DNA of 64,000 bases from Cryptomeria japonica (GCF_030272615.1 NC_081415.1:511257873-511321872); one strand, 5' to 3'. Counted from the first letter of the stretch, positions 22,851 to 36,506 are shown. Numbers and translations are program-made. The notes: generated by a model not told the origin, from the letters alone.

Positions 22851-23940
22851 CCATTAAACTAGAGGCAAAGATTAATGAAGAACTAACAAATGCAGAATTG
22901 GATGCTCAACCGGTAAGCGATGACAATGAGGAAGAAGATGTAGAATCATCATAAGCAATATCAAGATATGTCAGATTGAATCACTCACAAGAGAGAATAA
23001 TTGGTGATAAGAATGTAGGTGTGCAAACGAGGAGAAAGATCCAAGAGAACTCATGTTTGATATCTACAATTTAACCCAAGAAAACTAAGGAAGCACTAAA
23101 GGATGATTATTGGGTGAATAAAATGAATGACGAATTAGATCAAATTGAGAAGAATAAAAAATGGTCAGTTGTCCCTAGACTGGAGGATAAGAATGTAATT
23201 GGAACAAAATAGGTCTTTAGGATTAAATTGGATGAAGAAGGAAACATTGTAAGAAATAAGGCAAGGTTAGTTTGCAAAGGGTATGCTCAAGAGGAAGGTG
23301 AGGATTATGGTAAAACATTTGCACCTGTTGCCAGATTAGAAGGAGTAAGGATGATGTTGGCATTTGCTTCATATAAGGTATTCAAAGTTTACCAAATGGA
23401 TGCCAAGTCAGCCTTTCTAAATGGGATTCTAGAAGAAGTATACATTGAATAGTCGGATGGACTTTCCTTGACCGATGATAAGGACAATGTGTGTAAATTG
23501 CACAAACCACTATATGGTCTAAAGAAGGAACCAAGAGCAAGGTATGAGAGATTACATGCACATTCGATAAAAGTTGGATTCCAATGTACCAATTAGGACA
23601 ACAAAATTTATTTGAAGACTAATGGACACAAGATGGTGATAGCAGAAGTATTTGTTGATGACATAATTTTTGGCGGAAATAATGATATATGTATGGACTT
23701 TGCTGATATAATGAAAAAGGAATTTGAAATGTTTCTAATCATTGAAATAAAGTTCTTTATGGGCTTACAGGCTCAACAACCAGATGGTGGTATCTTTATT
23801 TGTCAGACCAAGTATATCAAAGAAGTGTTGAAGACTTTTGGCATGGAAGACTGCAAATCAGTAGGAACACCAATGGTGATAGGCTCCAAGTTGTCAAAGG
23901 AAGATAATTCCCCTACTATTAGTGAAAAAAGAGTATAGAT
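22851..23940 (+). pseudogene. Ty1-copia reverse transcriptase remnant
   Basis: RNA-directed DNA polymerase of the copia polyprotein. A charged linker with SRYVRLNHSQERIIGD leads into ALKDDYWVNKMNDELDQIEK, VIGTK and then KARLVCKGYAQEEGEDYGKT (about 23260-23320). FAPVARLEGVRMMLAFAS and YQMDAKSAFLNGILEEVYIE follow (to 23452), then LHKPLYGLKKEPRARYERL. The FVDDIIFGGN box at 23651-23680 holds the catalytic aspartates, and FGMEDCKSVGTPM follows near 23840. In-frame TAG codons at 23210, 23450 and 23594 and a frameshift near 23930 make it inactive. The order of domains (integrase before polymerase) proves the copia type. Confidence 0.9.
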
Positions 23941-24600
23941 CTATGATTGGAAAGATACACTATGGTGTCCATAGAAGACCGGACATTTCTCATCTTGTTG
24001 GATTAATGGCTAGATTTCAAAAAGATCTTAAGGAGAGGGACATGGTTTCTTTGAAGAGAATTTTTTAGTATCTCAAAGGCACAATACACTGTGGTTTATG
24101 GTATCCCTTTAAAGGATATTTTACTTTGGATGCCTTTACTGATGCTGATTGGGCAGGTAATGTGGATGATTGGAGAAGCACAACTGATGGATCTTTTCTA
24201 CTTGGAGAAATATTAGTGGCATGGAAAAGCAAGAAACAAACTTATGTTTCTCAATCTATAGCTGAAGCAGAGTATGTAGCTGCATCCATGAATTGCACGT
24301 AGGCAATATGGATGAGACATTTGATAGAAGGATTCAAGATAGATATGTCTAAATCAGTGACTATCTATTGTGATAATACAAGTGTAAGAAACATTTCTAA
24401 GAATCCTATACTTCATTCTAGAACCAAGCACATTGAATTGAAGTATCACTTCCTAAGGGAAAGAGTTCAATAAAAGGAGGTAAAGATGGAATATGTGAAG
24501 AGTAAAGATCAGTTAGATGATATATTTACTAAGCCCTTACTGAAGGATACTTTTGAGTTTCTTAGAGGTAAACTAGGGGTTAGACCCCTACATCAGAAGA
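23941..24600 (+). pseudogene. Ty1-copia RNase H remnant
   Basis: The C-terminal RNase H that removes the RNA strand during reverse transcription. Motifs in order: DAFTDADWAG (about 24129-24155) with catalytic Asp, SQSIAEAEYVAASMNCT (about 24250-24299) with Glu, and IYCDNTSVRNISKNPILH (about 24364-24418) with Asp. HIELKYHFLRERVQ and KDQLDDIFTKPLL close the protein, as usual for copia. TAG at 24066 and 24300 sit where the family normally has glutamine. A TAA is at 24471. Confidence 0.88.
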
Positions 24601-24994
24601 ACTAGAATGATGGAGATCCATCAATCCTATGGATTTCATGTTTATTTTTCACTAAGGATTGATGAAGGTGTAGGATACTCCTTTGGGGGAGCAAGTCTGA
24701 TGTAAAGTTCTGATTTGATACTCTATTATAATTTTTATAATTTATGTAGCAGAGATGATGGAAGAGGCAGTAGTAGAATTGAAGACAAGTGATGCATTTA
24801 CATCTTTGCCATTGTTGTCAAAGGGGGAGAAGAATATAAATTAGATATGGAAGATGAAGATCAGATTGAGTGAAGCATTGGTTAAGGGAGAGATGACAAA
24901 AGGAGGGAGTGACAAATGATGTGAAACTAGCAAGCAAGTTGCAGATGATGAGGTTACTTTGATTGTATATCTAATTGGTGTTGTCATCAATGCC
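24601..24994 (+). other. Copia 3' untranslated stretch
   Basis: Between the end of RNase H and the purine tract. It contains the GTCAAAGGGGGAGAA and ATCAATGCCAAAGGGGGA phrases typical of copia 3' regions. No further reading frame is seen. Confidence 0.6.
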
Positions 24995-25006
24995 AAAGGG
25001 GGATAT
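24995..25006 (+). promoter_or_regulatory. Copia polypurine tract
   Basis: AAAGGGGGATAT sits immediately before TGTAGGCATTTGGC, the putative 3' LTR start, and matches the usual copia pattern CCAAAGGGGGAGATTGT. Confidence 0.7.
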
Positions 25007-26678
25007 TGTAGGCATTTGGCATAACTGATGCATATGAGTTAATGTAGTTGAAGACTGATGACTACACCGGTAAAATGATACAAGTGTATTTTTTATGAAG
25101 AGATTGAGATTCTATGAATAGATGACATGATTAGTTATTTGTTTTGTCAAATGATGTTCCTAATGTTCTTGATGTTTTGTTTTAGCATATAAGTGATTTG
25201 GTTTACTGAAAGATAGGGTTTACCAACAAGGAAGTAAACTCTATGAAATAGTACTTTAACAAGTAAAGCAGAGATATTTTGATTGGATCGCTCAATCAGT
25301 GATGATTGGTGTTTTGCAGTTTGGATGGTGAACTTGTATCATGGAAAGGTGTATTTGACCGAAACTAGAACTTGTGAAGATTACTGAAAGGCATGTTTCA
25401 AATTTTGAGTGAATTTTTTCTAAGGTTTTAGTAGGGTTTAAGACCAGCGAAGAAATCATCAAACCGATAATGATTTTTGTTATGATGGTGATCGATGACA
25501 AGTCTACATGAAGTTGGTAAAATGACACAACTCGCACAAAAGATTTAATTGTTGCTTTGGCACAATTCAAGGAAGAATTTATTGGGAATTAGCGAAACAC
25601 TTAGTAGAGTGTTTTGAGGGTTTGACTTTGGTACAAATCAGACTTTCGTGATGAGTTATGATCAACCAATAGTTGATATTGCATTGTAATTTGTTGTAAT
25701 GATTTGTATATCGATTGATGCTGATCTCTTATGATTTGAATTGTAAATTTATGATGTAATTAGGGTTTTTTGCTGACCTAGCTGAGATGGCTATTTAGGA
25801 ATATAGAGTTGATATTTATGATGTCGGTGGTCTTAAAGAATGTGTTAAGTTGTCAAAGTGAAGTGTGATATATGCCTCAGAGTTGCAGAGTGTTGTGTAT
25901 AACTAGATCTGATCAAGAAAGAAGAGAAGTGCAAGTAACAAATCATTGTCTTACTGTTGTTCCCTAAGAGTTGCAGAAGGTTAAATCCCTTAATCAGGTA
26001 GGTCCTCACATGCCTTAAACATTTAAGTCTCCTAATAGGGTAGCTCTAAAAAGAGTGTTAAATCCTCTCATGAGGTTGATCCTAAAAGATCATCAGGTTC
26101 TTAACCGAGCTACTACGCAAATCCCTTGACTAGGTGACTCCTAATAGGGTATGCTCCTAACCGAGCGTATTGCAAGCTCCTAACAGGGTGTACTTCAAAA
26201 GAGTACAAATATTTGTGGGTGCCAACACCCACCATTGGTTTTCCCTATTTGGGTTTCATCGTCAAAAACTTATGATGTTCATGTGTGAATGTTTTTCATG
26301 TGATGTTCTTGTTTATGTTTCATTTCATGCATTATTTTTGAGACACCGATTATGATGTTTTATCAAAAATTTATTAGAGGTTATTGGTATTGATAAGGAG
26401 TTGTTTGAGAAGGTATTTGATCTGATTGATAAGGTAAATGAGTTACTAGATGATCAATTTTATATGATTTCTTTGGTGGTGAAATTATTGATAGTTGTTG
26501 TAAATGATTTGATTAATGTGTTAAGAAAATCTAATAAAGAGATTTCTAGATCTAATTAAAGAAGTTGAGATATTTTTTAAATGGTTTCAATCTAGTGTAA
26601 TTTTGATTTCAGGTTTAAAGTTTCAATTGGTCTTAATACTGATTCACCCCCCCTCTCAGTATTAATCGAATGATTAAC
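25007..26678 (+). repeat. Copia 3' LTR
   Basis: It begins TGTAGGCATTTGGC after the purine tract and ends near ATTAACA just past GATTCACCCCCCCTCTCAGT, giving about 1.67 kb. Internal short repeats of the form CTCCTAAYAGGGT (about 26030-26190) are typical of transcribed R/U5 regions of such LTRs. By eye it does not match the element's 5' leader at 7151-8829, so the two ends may come from different subfamilies. Confidence 0.6.
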
Positions 26679-26689
26679 AATTATATGGA

Positions 26690-27100
26690 GGATCTTGGTA
26701 TTTTGATCAAGTGGTGGAACATTGTTATTCTCTCTATTGGAAAAGGGTTATAGTTGAATTTGATTATGAGATAGTGGTGACTTTGTGGAATTAGTAGACC
26801 TTGGATGATGTTAGTTGGTAGCTTCTAATTATTATTCGATAGATTCTTTCATTTTGTAGCTTCTTTGAGTCAATCACTTTCATTCACATTCCCAAGGAAT
26901 CGAATGGGATGGCCGATTATCTTTCCAAATGGGCATCTAACTTTATGGAGGGATGGTCTATTGGAGATAGGAGTTAACTATCAATAGATTTGTCTCATGT
27001 GTTGGACCAACTTGTGGATCACGATAAATCTTTGTATTCTTTTCTTGGTTGGGCATCTTTCCTTCTTATGGTGTACTTTTCCTTCTATTATGAATAAAAA
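26690..27100 (+). pseudogene. LINE-type RNase H domain fragment
   Basis: The plus strand reads EFDYEIVVTLWN, then two stops, then TLDDVSW and LLIIIR, then SFCSFFESITFIHIPKESNG and MADYLSKWASNF (about 26850-26945). This is the C-terminal pattern of the RNase H-like domain found after reverse transcriptase in many plant LINEs: a histidine in IHIPxExN, then ADxLSKWA. It is a short, stop-ridden scrap with no polymerase beside it. A host RNase H-like gene relic is less likely. Confidence 0.55.
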
Positions 27101-27124
27101 TTTACCCCTCTTATTGGTAGAATA

Positions 27125-27715
27125 GGATTTGATGATTTACATTAAAATTAGAAGAATTAAAGACTTGAATCTGAGACAGGTGACCAATGAGCTTAAAAGG
27201 ATGAAATTCGACCATTCTCTTGGAAAATATATAGAAGATTATGGTAGCTCTCAAAACTCTAATAGTTTTCACAATCAAAATAATTCCTATAATCATTTTT
27301 TTTTAAACAAAAAGTTTAACCATTAGAGACCTAATAGATAATGGAATATTATGCCAAATTATGGGTTTACTTCTAGTTCATTGGATATTACAAATGAGGC
27401 ATCAAGGAGGCATACCAACTTAGTGAAACTTAAAAAGATAATTCTATAATCTATTTGGTCTAGACCTCACCAATCAATTGACCACTAAAATTTGAATAGA
27501 CTACAAATGAATAATATTTATAAAACTAATAAGAAGTATTAGAAAACAGGATGAATGGTTGTATTGGAAATGGACAATATGGAGACATATGAACTACAAT
27601 GGTGCCTAATATATATTTGTTTATTTTTGACGATAATATAGGAAGCCTTTCTTGTTGACCAATTTAAACTATCCTTTTTCTTAAATAAACCAAAAAAGAT
27701 TGTAGTAATAGTAGA
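27125..27715. repeat. Dispersed repeat R1, copy 2, left part
   Basis: Collinear with 4540-5210 of copy 1, ending exactly at GTAGA (27711-27715), where LARD-B begins. The continuation is at 52338-53640. Confidence 0.8.
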
Positions 27716-30700
27716 TGTAATGCCCCGCCAGGAAACCCCAAAGGGATTAAGCCAAAACACAAGAATAGAGTGCAAATTTTTTTTTTAAAAAGTTACACCA
27801 CATTAAGATACAACAAGATATCAAAGATTCATATTACATAGCGGAAGACATCAACTAACACCTAAAGAGTTTCCCAACGAGATTACTTAAATTTCACAAT
27901 TCACTTAACTCACACAATTAATCCAATAAGCTGATTATCTTAATAACGAGATAATTCATATTTAGGATAATTTCTTTCAAAAGATGGAAGTGTAAATCAC
28001 AAGCAATGACACATCCATTAAGATCTATTCATAATGTTCATTCAAGCTTTTCATTTAAAATAACAAGCCATACATCTAATATTCAAAAACACTAGAATTC
28101 CATCATAAACATAAGAGATCTATTCAAGCATACTTAATTTTCTAACCACAACGGAATAGATTCCATTACTCTAAGATACATTCATTCATAATCCAACTTA
28201 TTGCATTTCAAAAGACGATTGCATACTAGCATCTACGCTAAATCTCATCTAAACTACTTATGCATTCGATCAACATGGCATTCAAGAAAGGACTGAATAA
28301 AACCATTTAAAGCTAATTCCATTTATCCACTTAACCATTCTAACATAAGCTAATCATACATGATAAAGCTGAATAAAGGAAACATAAGAGAATACATCAC
28401 ATAACACCATAATGATCTCGAAGTTCACCCCTAAAGGGCTACATCTCCGGGTCTGCTCAACTGCAAGACCCCTCTGATAATTAATAAAGTTAAGAATACA
28501 AAAGGTTACACCATTACAATCCTACCATCAAGGTGAAACATAAGCAATATTCAAACGACCGCATCGGTCAATTAATACATAAACGATCCCTGAAAAGAAC
28601 AGGATCCAGCTGAGCAAAATCAAGCTAATACAAAGGTCCAGAAGAGCATCCATAAAACTGAGCCATCACCACCCAAGGACTAACATGAAACCGATACTCA
28701 CAAGGGCAGAGACAAAAGGACGACCCACAAAGGTACTCCTAACAGGACAAAACGACAACACACTAGCGAACGCAGGGACAAGTGTCATCACACAACCTAG
28801 TATGGATACCATGGCAAGTCTTCATAGGTCCCAGCCCCATACACTAGGTCACCCTGGCAACCTAATCCGAGCTTCCAGCCCATCCAAGCCTCATGTGGAC
28901 CCACAAATCCTCTTGTGAAGACAAGGATGGTGGTTTGCCATTTCAGGCCTTCTCACAGCATGTCGAACCTATGATAGCACTCGTCCCATGTGTGAGGCAC
29001 AATTATCTTACTTAGAGATTACTTTCTAATCTACTTAAAGGTTATCACTTATTAGACTCACTTTCGACGGGTTACCCAGCAGCCACTTTGGGCGCGGCCC
29101 CCAATCGAAAGCCACTTTCCCATACGACACTAGACTAAACTCAGACGAACTCAAAACCAGGGAATACACATGGTCAGACGAACGGAGTTCAAGAAGAAGA
29201 GGACAACCATTTGGTCAAACACAACTCAAAGATGAACACTTACTGACGGTAGTCTAACTAGAGACCTGACAAACTAAGGTCAACCATGAATCATCATTCG
29301 ACTCACACAAAGAGGATATGACCAACTACGACGACACCACAAAACAACAGTCAACTCAAAACAGAGGACTGAAACAGGTACCCCAAATCATTCCATACGA
29401 CAGGGTCCTACCAAACAAAGCAAAACTTGCCATTTCATAAGCAAAAGCGAATATAGCAATTAAACTCGCATAGGCAATAATCCAACAGATACAATCTTTC
29501 TGAATTGATCTAAACATTAAAAGTCGATCAGGTTTTCTACAAGATCTAAATCTGATTACAGTTATCTACCTCATCTAGGGATAAGTTGTTCTTGGTTTTC
29601 TAACTCTCTAAGGTTCAAAGCATCGAACAGACATATAAAGCCATAATGAGTTCTTTAAACCAATTCATATTAATTAAACTCAGACAACCATTAATCAAAT
29701 AAATAAGATATTTAATCTCCAACAAAACATCATTAACATACTGGTCTAAAACCGAACTCTACAGTTTCATATTATTTCTCAAGCCCAAATGCATAATACG
29801 GGTCACGGAAATATAATTATAAAAAGAGGATCTAAAAGAAGATAATCATTTTCAAAGCATATCATTTCAATTCAAATACCCAACGATGAATATTTCACTT
29901 ACTTCTCAATTACTCAAATGATATGTTCTACGATAATTTTTAACATCATCAATTAGTAACTACATCGTATTTCAACGATTTTCCAATAACATATTATTCT
30001 CTATTATTTTTAAACAATACTACCTCAATTAGCCAAATGCTCTAATCAGCTAGAAGGTAAGATCTAGATTTATTAATCCAAGATCAATCAGAATATAATC
30101 AATAATATTCAATTACGAAATTACAGTTGTAGAACTTAATTAGAAGGGGGCATAAGTCAGGAAATGAAATTGAATATTTAATTCACCTATAACTCCATTA
30201 TAAAATTAATCAATATCCCATTTAACATTATCAAAATTAATGCCACCTTAATCATAATTAAGAAACTAAATTCCACTTAACAATAAAATGATATTTAAAA
30301 TATTATAAGCATTTTTTTTTTAATAATAAAAAAAAAATGCATTAAAAAAAAACCATTTTTAAAAACTATGATTTAAAACAAAAAAACGCATTTCAACAAA
30401 GAGGCGAGGGCGGGGCCCACCTCCCAACTAGGATGGCTGGGCGCCCAAGCCCTAACCGCAGGCACGGGTTTGCACGGGCGGCGCCACGGTGGTGCCCGCA
30501 GGTCCCGCGGCGCCCTGCGGCCACCGCGGTCCCTGCGGCCACCAACGTGGGCTGCAGCCGCAGTGTATGGCGAGCAGGAGCAAGGAAAAACGCACGGGGA
30601 AGCCCAGGGAAAGGGGGGACGAGTGGGGGAGGGGAGGAGGAGCGGGTGGAGCTTCGTTCCCCGCCCTCCAACCCCAAACCAAGGGTTTTTAAAAAAAAAC

Positions 30701-32125
30701 ATACGCCCAGACCCGATTCGAACAAAAACGCACAGTTCGATAAAAAATTATATATATATATATTTTTTCTTTCTTTAAAACACAGTTCGGTATTAACACA
30801 AACAATAAACCCAACTCAAATATGGATTAAAAAAAATTTCCGTTTGAATAAGATCCGATTTCAATGAATATATTTTGGTATGAAGTTTGTTGATGGTATT
30901 CATCCATTCCAAACACAAAAAGGGGTTTACAAACACCCAAACAGCAATGAGGAATAACACACCTCAATTAAAATTTCCAGCCAAACTCATAATGGACAAT
31001 CAAATTGTTTTCTTGAAGATCATAAGCAATAAGCATGGATCAAAACCCATATGTCCAAAATCAAGACTAAAATTCAATCTTTACAATTCAGATCCTACCT
31101 GATCTCGCGTTCCTGGCTAGATCTGCTGAAGAGTCCCAATCTCCAGCTACCAAAACCCTCCTTCTCCATCCAAAATCCCCAAATTTCATCTCCAAAATTT
31201 CTTTCCAACCAAAATTTTCCAAAAAATGTCCATTCCCTCAAAATTTCCCCAAATTTTGGGTTATATGGAAGAGTTGACCAAAATTCCATTTTTGGAATTA
31301 AAATTCTTATTTACAAATAATTCTCAACATTTAATCCTTTTCTAATTATCACAACAAATTAACTTGCTTTTCAAATCCAAAATCGATTTCTCATTCAACT
31401 GAAATTTAATCTTTCTAATTTCAAAAGCCAACAGAATACAATCAATCTATTGCGATAAAATACAAAACTTTCTTTTTCAATAGCATATTCAAAATGCATT
31501 TAATATTCCAAATCAGTCATTTAATCGAACTTACTCCTAATTTAAAACGAGCAATCCAATATCAATGAAAATAGCATAATGAAATCCCGATTAATTTAGT
31601 CCATTAATCTCTAATGCACAATTACGTATTTAATCAAAATAATTACTAAGGACTAATTAATCAATTTTAACCAAACACACCAAGCACGCAAATCGAGAAA
31701 GTCAACCAAACGGACGACTCGCCAACCCAAACAAAAAGGGAACACCGACGATGACTGGCGATGCTCACTTGAGCACGACTAAGGTCGACTAGGGTCTTAC
31801 GACCACCTAATCCAACTCTAAGGATAAAAGAGGTACACTCAAACTTGCAAAACTAGGTGAAGACGAACCTCGCACTCATGCGGCGTTGTACCTGAAATTT
31901 CCTGCAACCAAGAGTCATACATGCATACATATATAAAATTTAATGAAAGCGTTAGCCCGATATTAATACCACAAAATAGGAACACTAAACAACTTGCATA
32001 CAGCTAGTGTGAAAACCACATCAACAACTATGCGTTAAATCAAACATCTGACTATAATCATTATATTAAGATAACTAACCAAGATTTAACCAAGATTAGG
32101 AATTGATTAGGGCAGGGGTACTACA
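27716..32125 (-). repeat. LARD-B 3' LTR (4410 bp)
   Basis: Plus strand runs from TGTAATGCCCC to GGGGTACTACA. Its partner totals 4412 bp once LARD-C is removed, an almost exact length match. A GC-rich block is at about 30400-30690, next to a TATATATA run at about 30749-30764. Confidence 0.9.
30400..30690. other. GC-rich block of the LARD-B 3' LTR
   Basis: GCC/GGC-rich words such as GGCGCCACGGTGG and GCGGCCACCGCGG sit in an otherwise AT-rich LTR. In element orientation a TATATATA run lies about 60-80 nt upstream, so the block could be a leader or initiation region. That is speculation. Confidence 0.6.
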
Positions 32126-32135
32126 TTCTCCCCCC
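32126..32135 (-). promoter_or_regulatory. LARD-B polypurine tract
   Basis: Minus strand GGGGGGAGAA directly precedes the 3' LTR. Confidence 0.8.
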
Positions 32136-35100
32136 ATAGGTTCCGACTTACTCCTGGAAGTCGTAAGGCTAGATGGAGAACATGTCGTACGCATCAGCCC
32201 TGAAACTCATTCAACAAATATCAAATTGCACATAGAAATATTTTGTAAAATCCTTTACAAACGCCATTATCCATTGGCAAGATACATCTAAATCCATACA
32301 TTCCTTAAAATATTCCAAGAATTATCCCCAATCATAGCAGAGAAACAAGAATTTTCTTCCTTTCATTACACCAAATTAAAGCATTACAAAGAGGTAAACA
32401 ACAATTACCATTATCATCTATCAAACATGGCCAGAAAACATGCCATCAAGATCAATCTCCTTTACCAATCCATCTTTATCATAAAATTTATAACATAGAA
32501 CTAGCTTAAAATATCAATTTCTACAGCCAAATTAACTTTCATGAAATAAGAGCAACGAAAATAACTCAATTGATTACACTTGCCAGGCATAAGAAAACAT
32601 TTCCAATGACTATGTACCATAACATAGTGACAAGTTAACACAATTTACTCCATGATACAAATAATAACCATCCACATAACTGGAATGCATAACAGAAAAG
32701 GCCACATGTGAGCATGTTTAATGCTCGGTCAAAGATAACATGCACGATCAGCATCTCTATGCCTGATCTCAGAACAACAATATGATCATAAATATATCCA
32801 ATATCTCACTCAAGGGCTCGATGGTGCTAGGCACACCATAGCGGTGCTACCTTCCATACAAGACCTTTGTGAATATCCCTTGTTGAGCAAGGTGGTTAGC
32901 CTCCAAGAGATAGTCACCACACATAGGTAGGTAGTGGGTACTAGCTGCGTCACAGCCTCACATACCCCCCATCCTCACGGTTCCCTATATCTACTTCCTC
33001 GCACACACTCTACCAATTCTGTAACATACGTCTTTGGAGAGGAATTTCGCGTCTCGACACAAGACCAACATCTGAAAACAATAAGGATAAACTAGTTTAG
33101 CCACCAAAGTACAGATGAATAAAGATAATAAATCATCAATTCCAACAGTAAGGTAAGAAAATAATCTGGAATTTCAACACCAAATCAAAAGTGCAAAAGA
33201 TCACAAGATCGTGGCTAAACCTTCACAGTCAAAGTAAAATAAATTGCTGATCCCCAAAGAATTAATAAGAATATCACAACTGCACATAACATCACTGTGT
33301 GACTAACATCTAGCCACCAACGAGGAAGGAAGGAACAACTGACTAGCTATTGCAGTAGCTCATCATGTGGTGCGACATAGTCACACTACCCACATGGCAT
33401 GGCGTTGTGCACCTCGACATCACCCTGCATCACGTCATCACGCGGCATGGCAATACCCCGAGTGGAGAAAGCACACAATGGACGTATCCCGCATGGTAGT
33501 GCACCTCGCAGAAAAAGAACGCGCAGGTCACATCCCGCATAGCGACGTATCTAGAAAGATACTCACCATAAGTCAGAGGTATACATGACTAAGGTCTACC
33601 CACATGCCCACCAACACATACTAACTGGTAGCACATGCGAATAAACCTACCTTTCATGAAGACAAGGCAAAGGATCCTCCAAATTACACCATCACTATAC
33701 ACACGAATCACCATCGAAAATGCTCAAATAAAGGAAGGGAATAGGCTAACACATATAAACCTATAAATAGATTCATCAAAAAGGGAAAGTATTGAGTACA
33801 CCTTTGATACAGTTTCATAGTACAACTATATCATTCCTTGAAGTAGAGAAGCTAAAGTCGCTTCACGCTGACATTACTCGTACGCCAATCCATACTATTC
33901 AAGGAACAGTTACTTCGAATACTACCCCTTAACATACTGAGTTACCCACAACTCGAGGTTTGGTACTCAATAGGGAAACAATTAAGCAACAACACATATA
34001 CAGTATGGTTTCCCATACTCATAAACAACATATCCTCCATGGTTGATTACTTCACCAATCCATGGGCACATATAATAAGCATTGGTTTCTTACAATAGAC
34101 ACAAATACACCAGTACTGGTTTAGTCACATTTACGGGGAGTACTTTTCAGTACGCTAACATCTATACAAGGAAGATTTCAATTATGCTTTCTATATAAAT
34201 AACTGAATCAAGTTTACTCTAGATTCAAGTACTGAAATTATTAACAATTCACAATTACATAAGGAAATAACATCATTCCTATATCTTTCCTAAATTTCAC
34301 TAAGCATCCGAACTCACATTGCTAACTATTCAAATTCATTTCTAAAGCTTGAGACTTTCATCTATCACTATGAAGCCAAAAAGCAATAGTACAATTTCAC
34401 ATGTTTTATAAACATTCTATTTAAATCAATGCATTCTTTAATACCATTTCTAAAAATCTTATGATTAGGCAAGGAGAAGGGAAAGAGAGTTTGATAACCA
34501 ACTATTTCCTACAAAGACACAAGATCAATCAAGATCACGCTATAATACAAAATTTCTCACTATAAGCCTATCTTTTCAATTACACGGTTTTCATTTTGCT
34601 ACCATTTAGGAGGATGACAATCAACCTAACCAAAAACGTTTCCAATAATTATGATTGCAACAGGAGGTTCTAATTTCCCAAACAAAACAGAGATCAAGAC
34701 AGGCAATCTTTTCGATAATACCAGACCTCTTAAGAACACTCACTTATAATAATACAATATAGACACATGTCATAATTTGCAACCTATTAGAAAAGATCGC
34801 ATTACGATCAAAGATAAGCAAAGAGCTATTACCCAAATAAAACATATTAATGCATGCACATCAAACAAGCTTTTCCATTCGCACTTTCTAAACACATTAA
34901 GGTAATTCCACATACCCAAAAGCGAGTTCAATGGAGTATTTACTAAAACAAATCTTCAATCAAACTGGTTTAATGAAACACATAAGACAATCTTTCAGAA
35001 AACACATTAATATTCTCTCGAAGCTACAATAACACGCTCCTTTTAATACTTCTTCTACAAACCAAGCAGTTTCACATAATTCAACTATTCGCATAGCAAT

Positions 35101-35801
35101 GCACCTTACTAAGGTAGAATTTAATCATGCTACTCCTACAAAACACACACGGAGAATTCTTTAAACATACACATACAGTTTTCTCCCATTAGCCATTATT
35201 AACCTTAAAACCCATAGCCCCTTAATAATCTAAAAACATAAGCGTCATAAGGCTCACACAAGGGTTCAAGAAGTCACACCCTTTTCTCTTGCAAACAAGA
35301 AACCCAAATCAAAGATGATTATACATATCCTAATCATTTTAATTTCCAGAAAGAAGAGAGGAATGGTGATAATCATTTAATTTTCTACAAAATAAGCATT
35401 CAATAATTGCCATACTAGTCCTTCAAGTGGACAACATTAAGCTAGATCATAATCTTTAAGAAAACACAATTCGCACTTTCAGATTCAAGACAAGCACGGA
35501 CCAACCCAAATGGATTAGTCTAAAGAGTACAACACTCAATAAGGGAAGGTACATACGACTCTCTTTCAGAATAAGAGTAATCGTAGACCAAGACATCAAT
35601 AAGCACACAATGCACAAATAAACACTCAAAAACACCAACATCAAGAAGGTGAAAACAAGGTGTGAACACACACATTACACACAAGTTAAGGTCTGCTCAA
35701 TCACTCTCATGCAAAAGGAGGACAAGCATACACATAAGGTCAATACACCTCACACAAATAGAGGGCACACGCGACACCAGAGATCCCAATGTTTGCAACA
35801 T
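32136..35801 (-). other. LARD-B internal domain, non-coding
   Basis: Collinear with the internal domains of A and C and without a retrotransposon protein. The longest frames (up to about 73 codons, for example 33367-33588) do not resemble known families. The CATGC-rich module lies at about 33360-33570. Confidence 0.75.
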
Positions 35802-35815
35802 GGGCTCTGATACCA
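35802..35815 (-). promoter_or_regulatory. LARD-B primer binding site (initiator Met tRNA type)
   Basis: Minus strand TGGTATCAGAGCCC, two nucleotides inside the 5' LTR end. Confidence 0.88.
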
Positions 35816-35817
35816 AA

Positions 35818-36506
35818 TGTAATGCCCCACCAGGAAACCCCGAAGGGATTAAGCCATAACACAAGAATAGAGTGCAAATTTTTTTTTTTAAAAGTTACAC
35901 CACATTAAGATACAACAAGATATCAAAGATTCAGATTACATAGCGGAAGACATCAACTAACACCTAAAGAGTTTCCCAACGAGATTACTTAAATTTCACA
36001 ATTCACTTAACTCACACAATTAATCCAATAAGTTGATTATCTTAATAAAGAGATAATTCATATTCAGGATAATTTCTTTCAAAAGATGGAAGTGTAAATC
36101 ACAAGCAATGACACATCCATTAAGATCTATTCATAATCTTCATTCAAGCTTTTCATTTAAAATAACAAGCCATACATCTAATATTCAAAAACACTAGAAT
36201 TCCATCATAAACATAAGAGATCTATTCAAGCATACTTAATTTTCTAACTACAATGGAATAGATTCCATTACTCTAAGATACATTCATTCATACTCCAACT
36301 TATTGCATTTTAAGAGACGATTGCATACTAGCATCTACGCTAAATCTCATCTAAACTACTTATGCATTCGATCAACATGGCATTCAAGAAAGGACTGAAT
36401 AAAAGCATTTAAAGCTAATTCCATTTATCCACTTAACCATTCTAACATAACCTTATCATACATGATAAAGCTGAATAAAGGAAACATAAGAGAATACATC
36501 ACATAA
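35818..36506 (-). repeat. LARD-B 5' LTR, first segment
   Basis: The LTR runs from its TGTAATGCCCC end to CATAA (36502-36506), where LARD-C is inserted. The intact LTR at 27716 continues across this site as ACATCACATAACACCATAATG. Confidence 0.9.

Noticed and set aside
30373-30867. Several overlapping 65-144-codon frames on both strands in the LTR GC blocks (also near 12.3, 19.8, 37.7, 45.7 and 50.6 kb)
   Set aside because: They follow base composition, occur on both strands at once, change length between LTR copies and have no recognisable motif.
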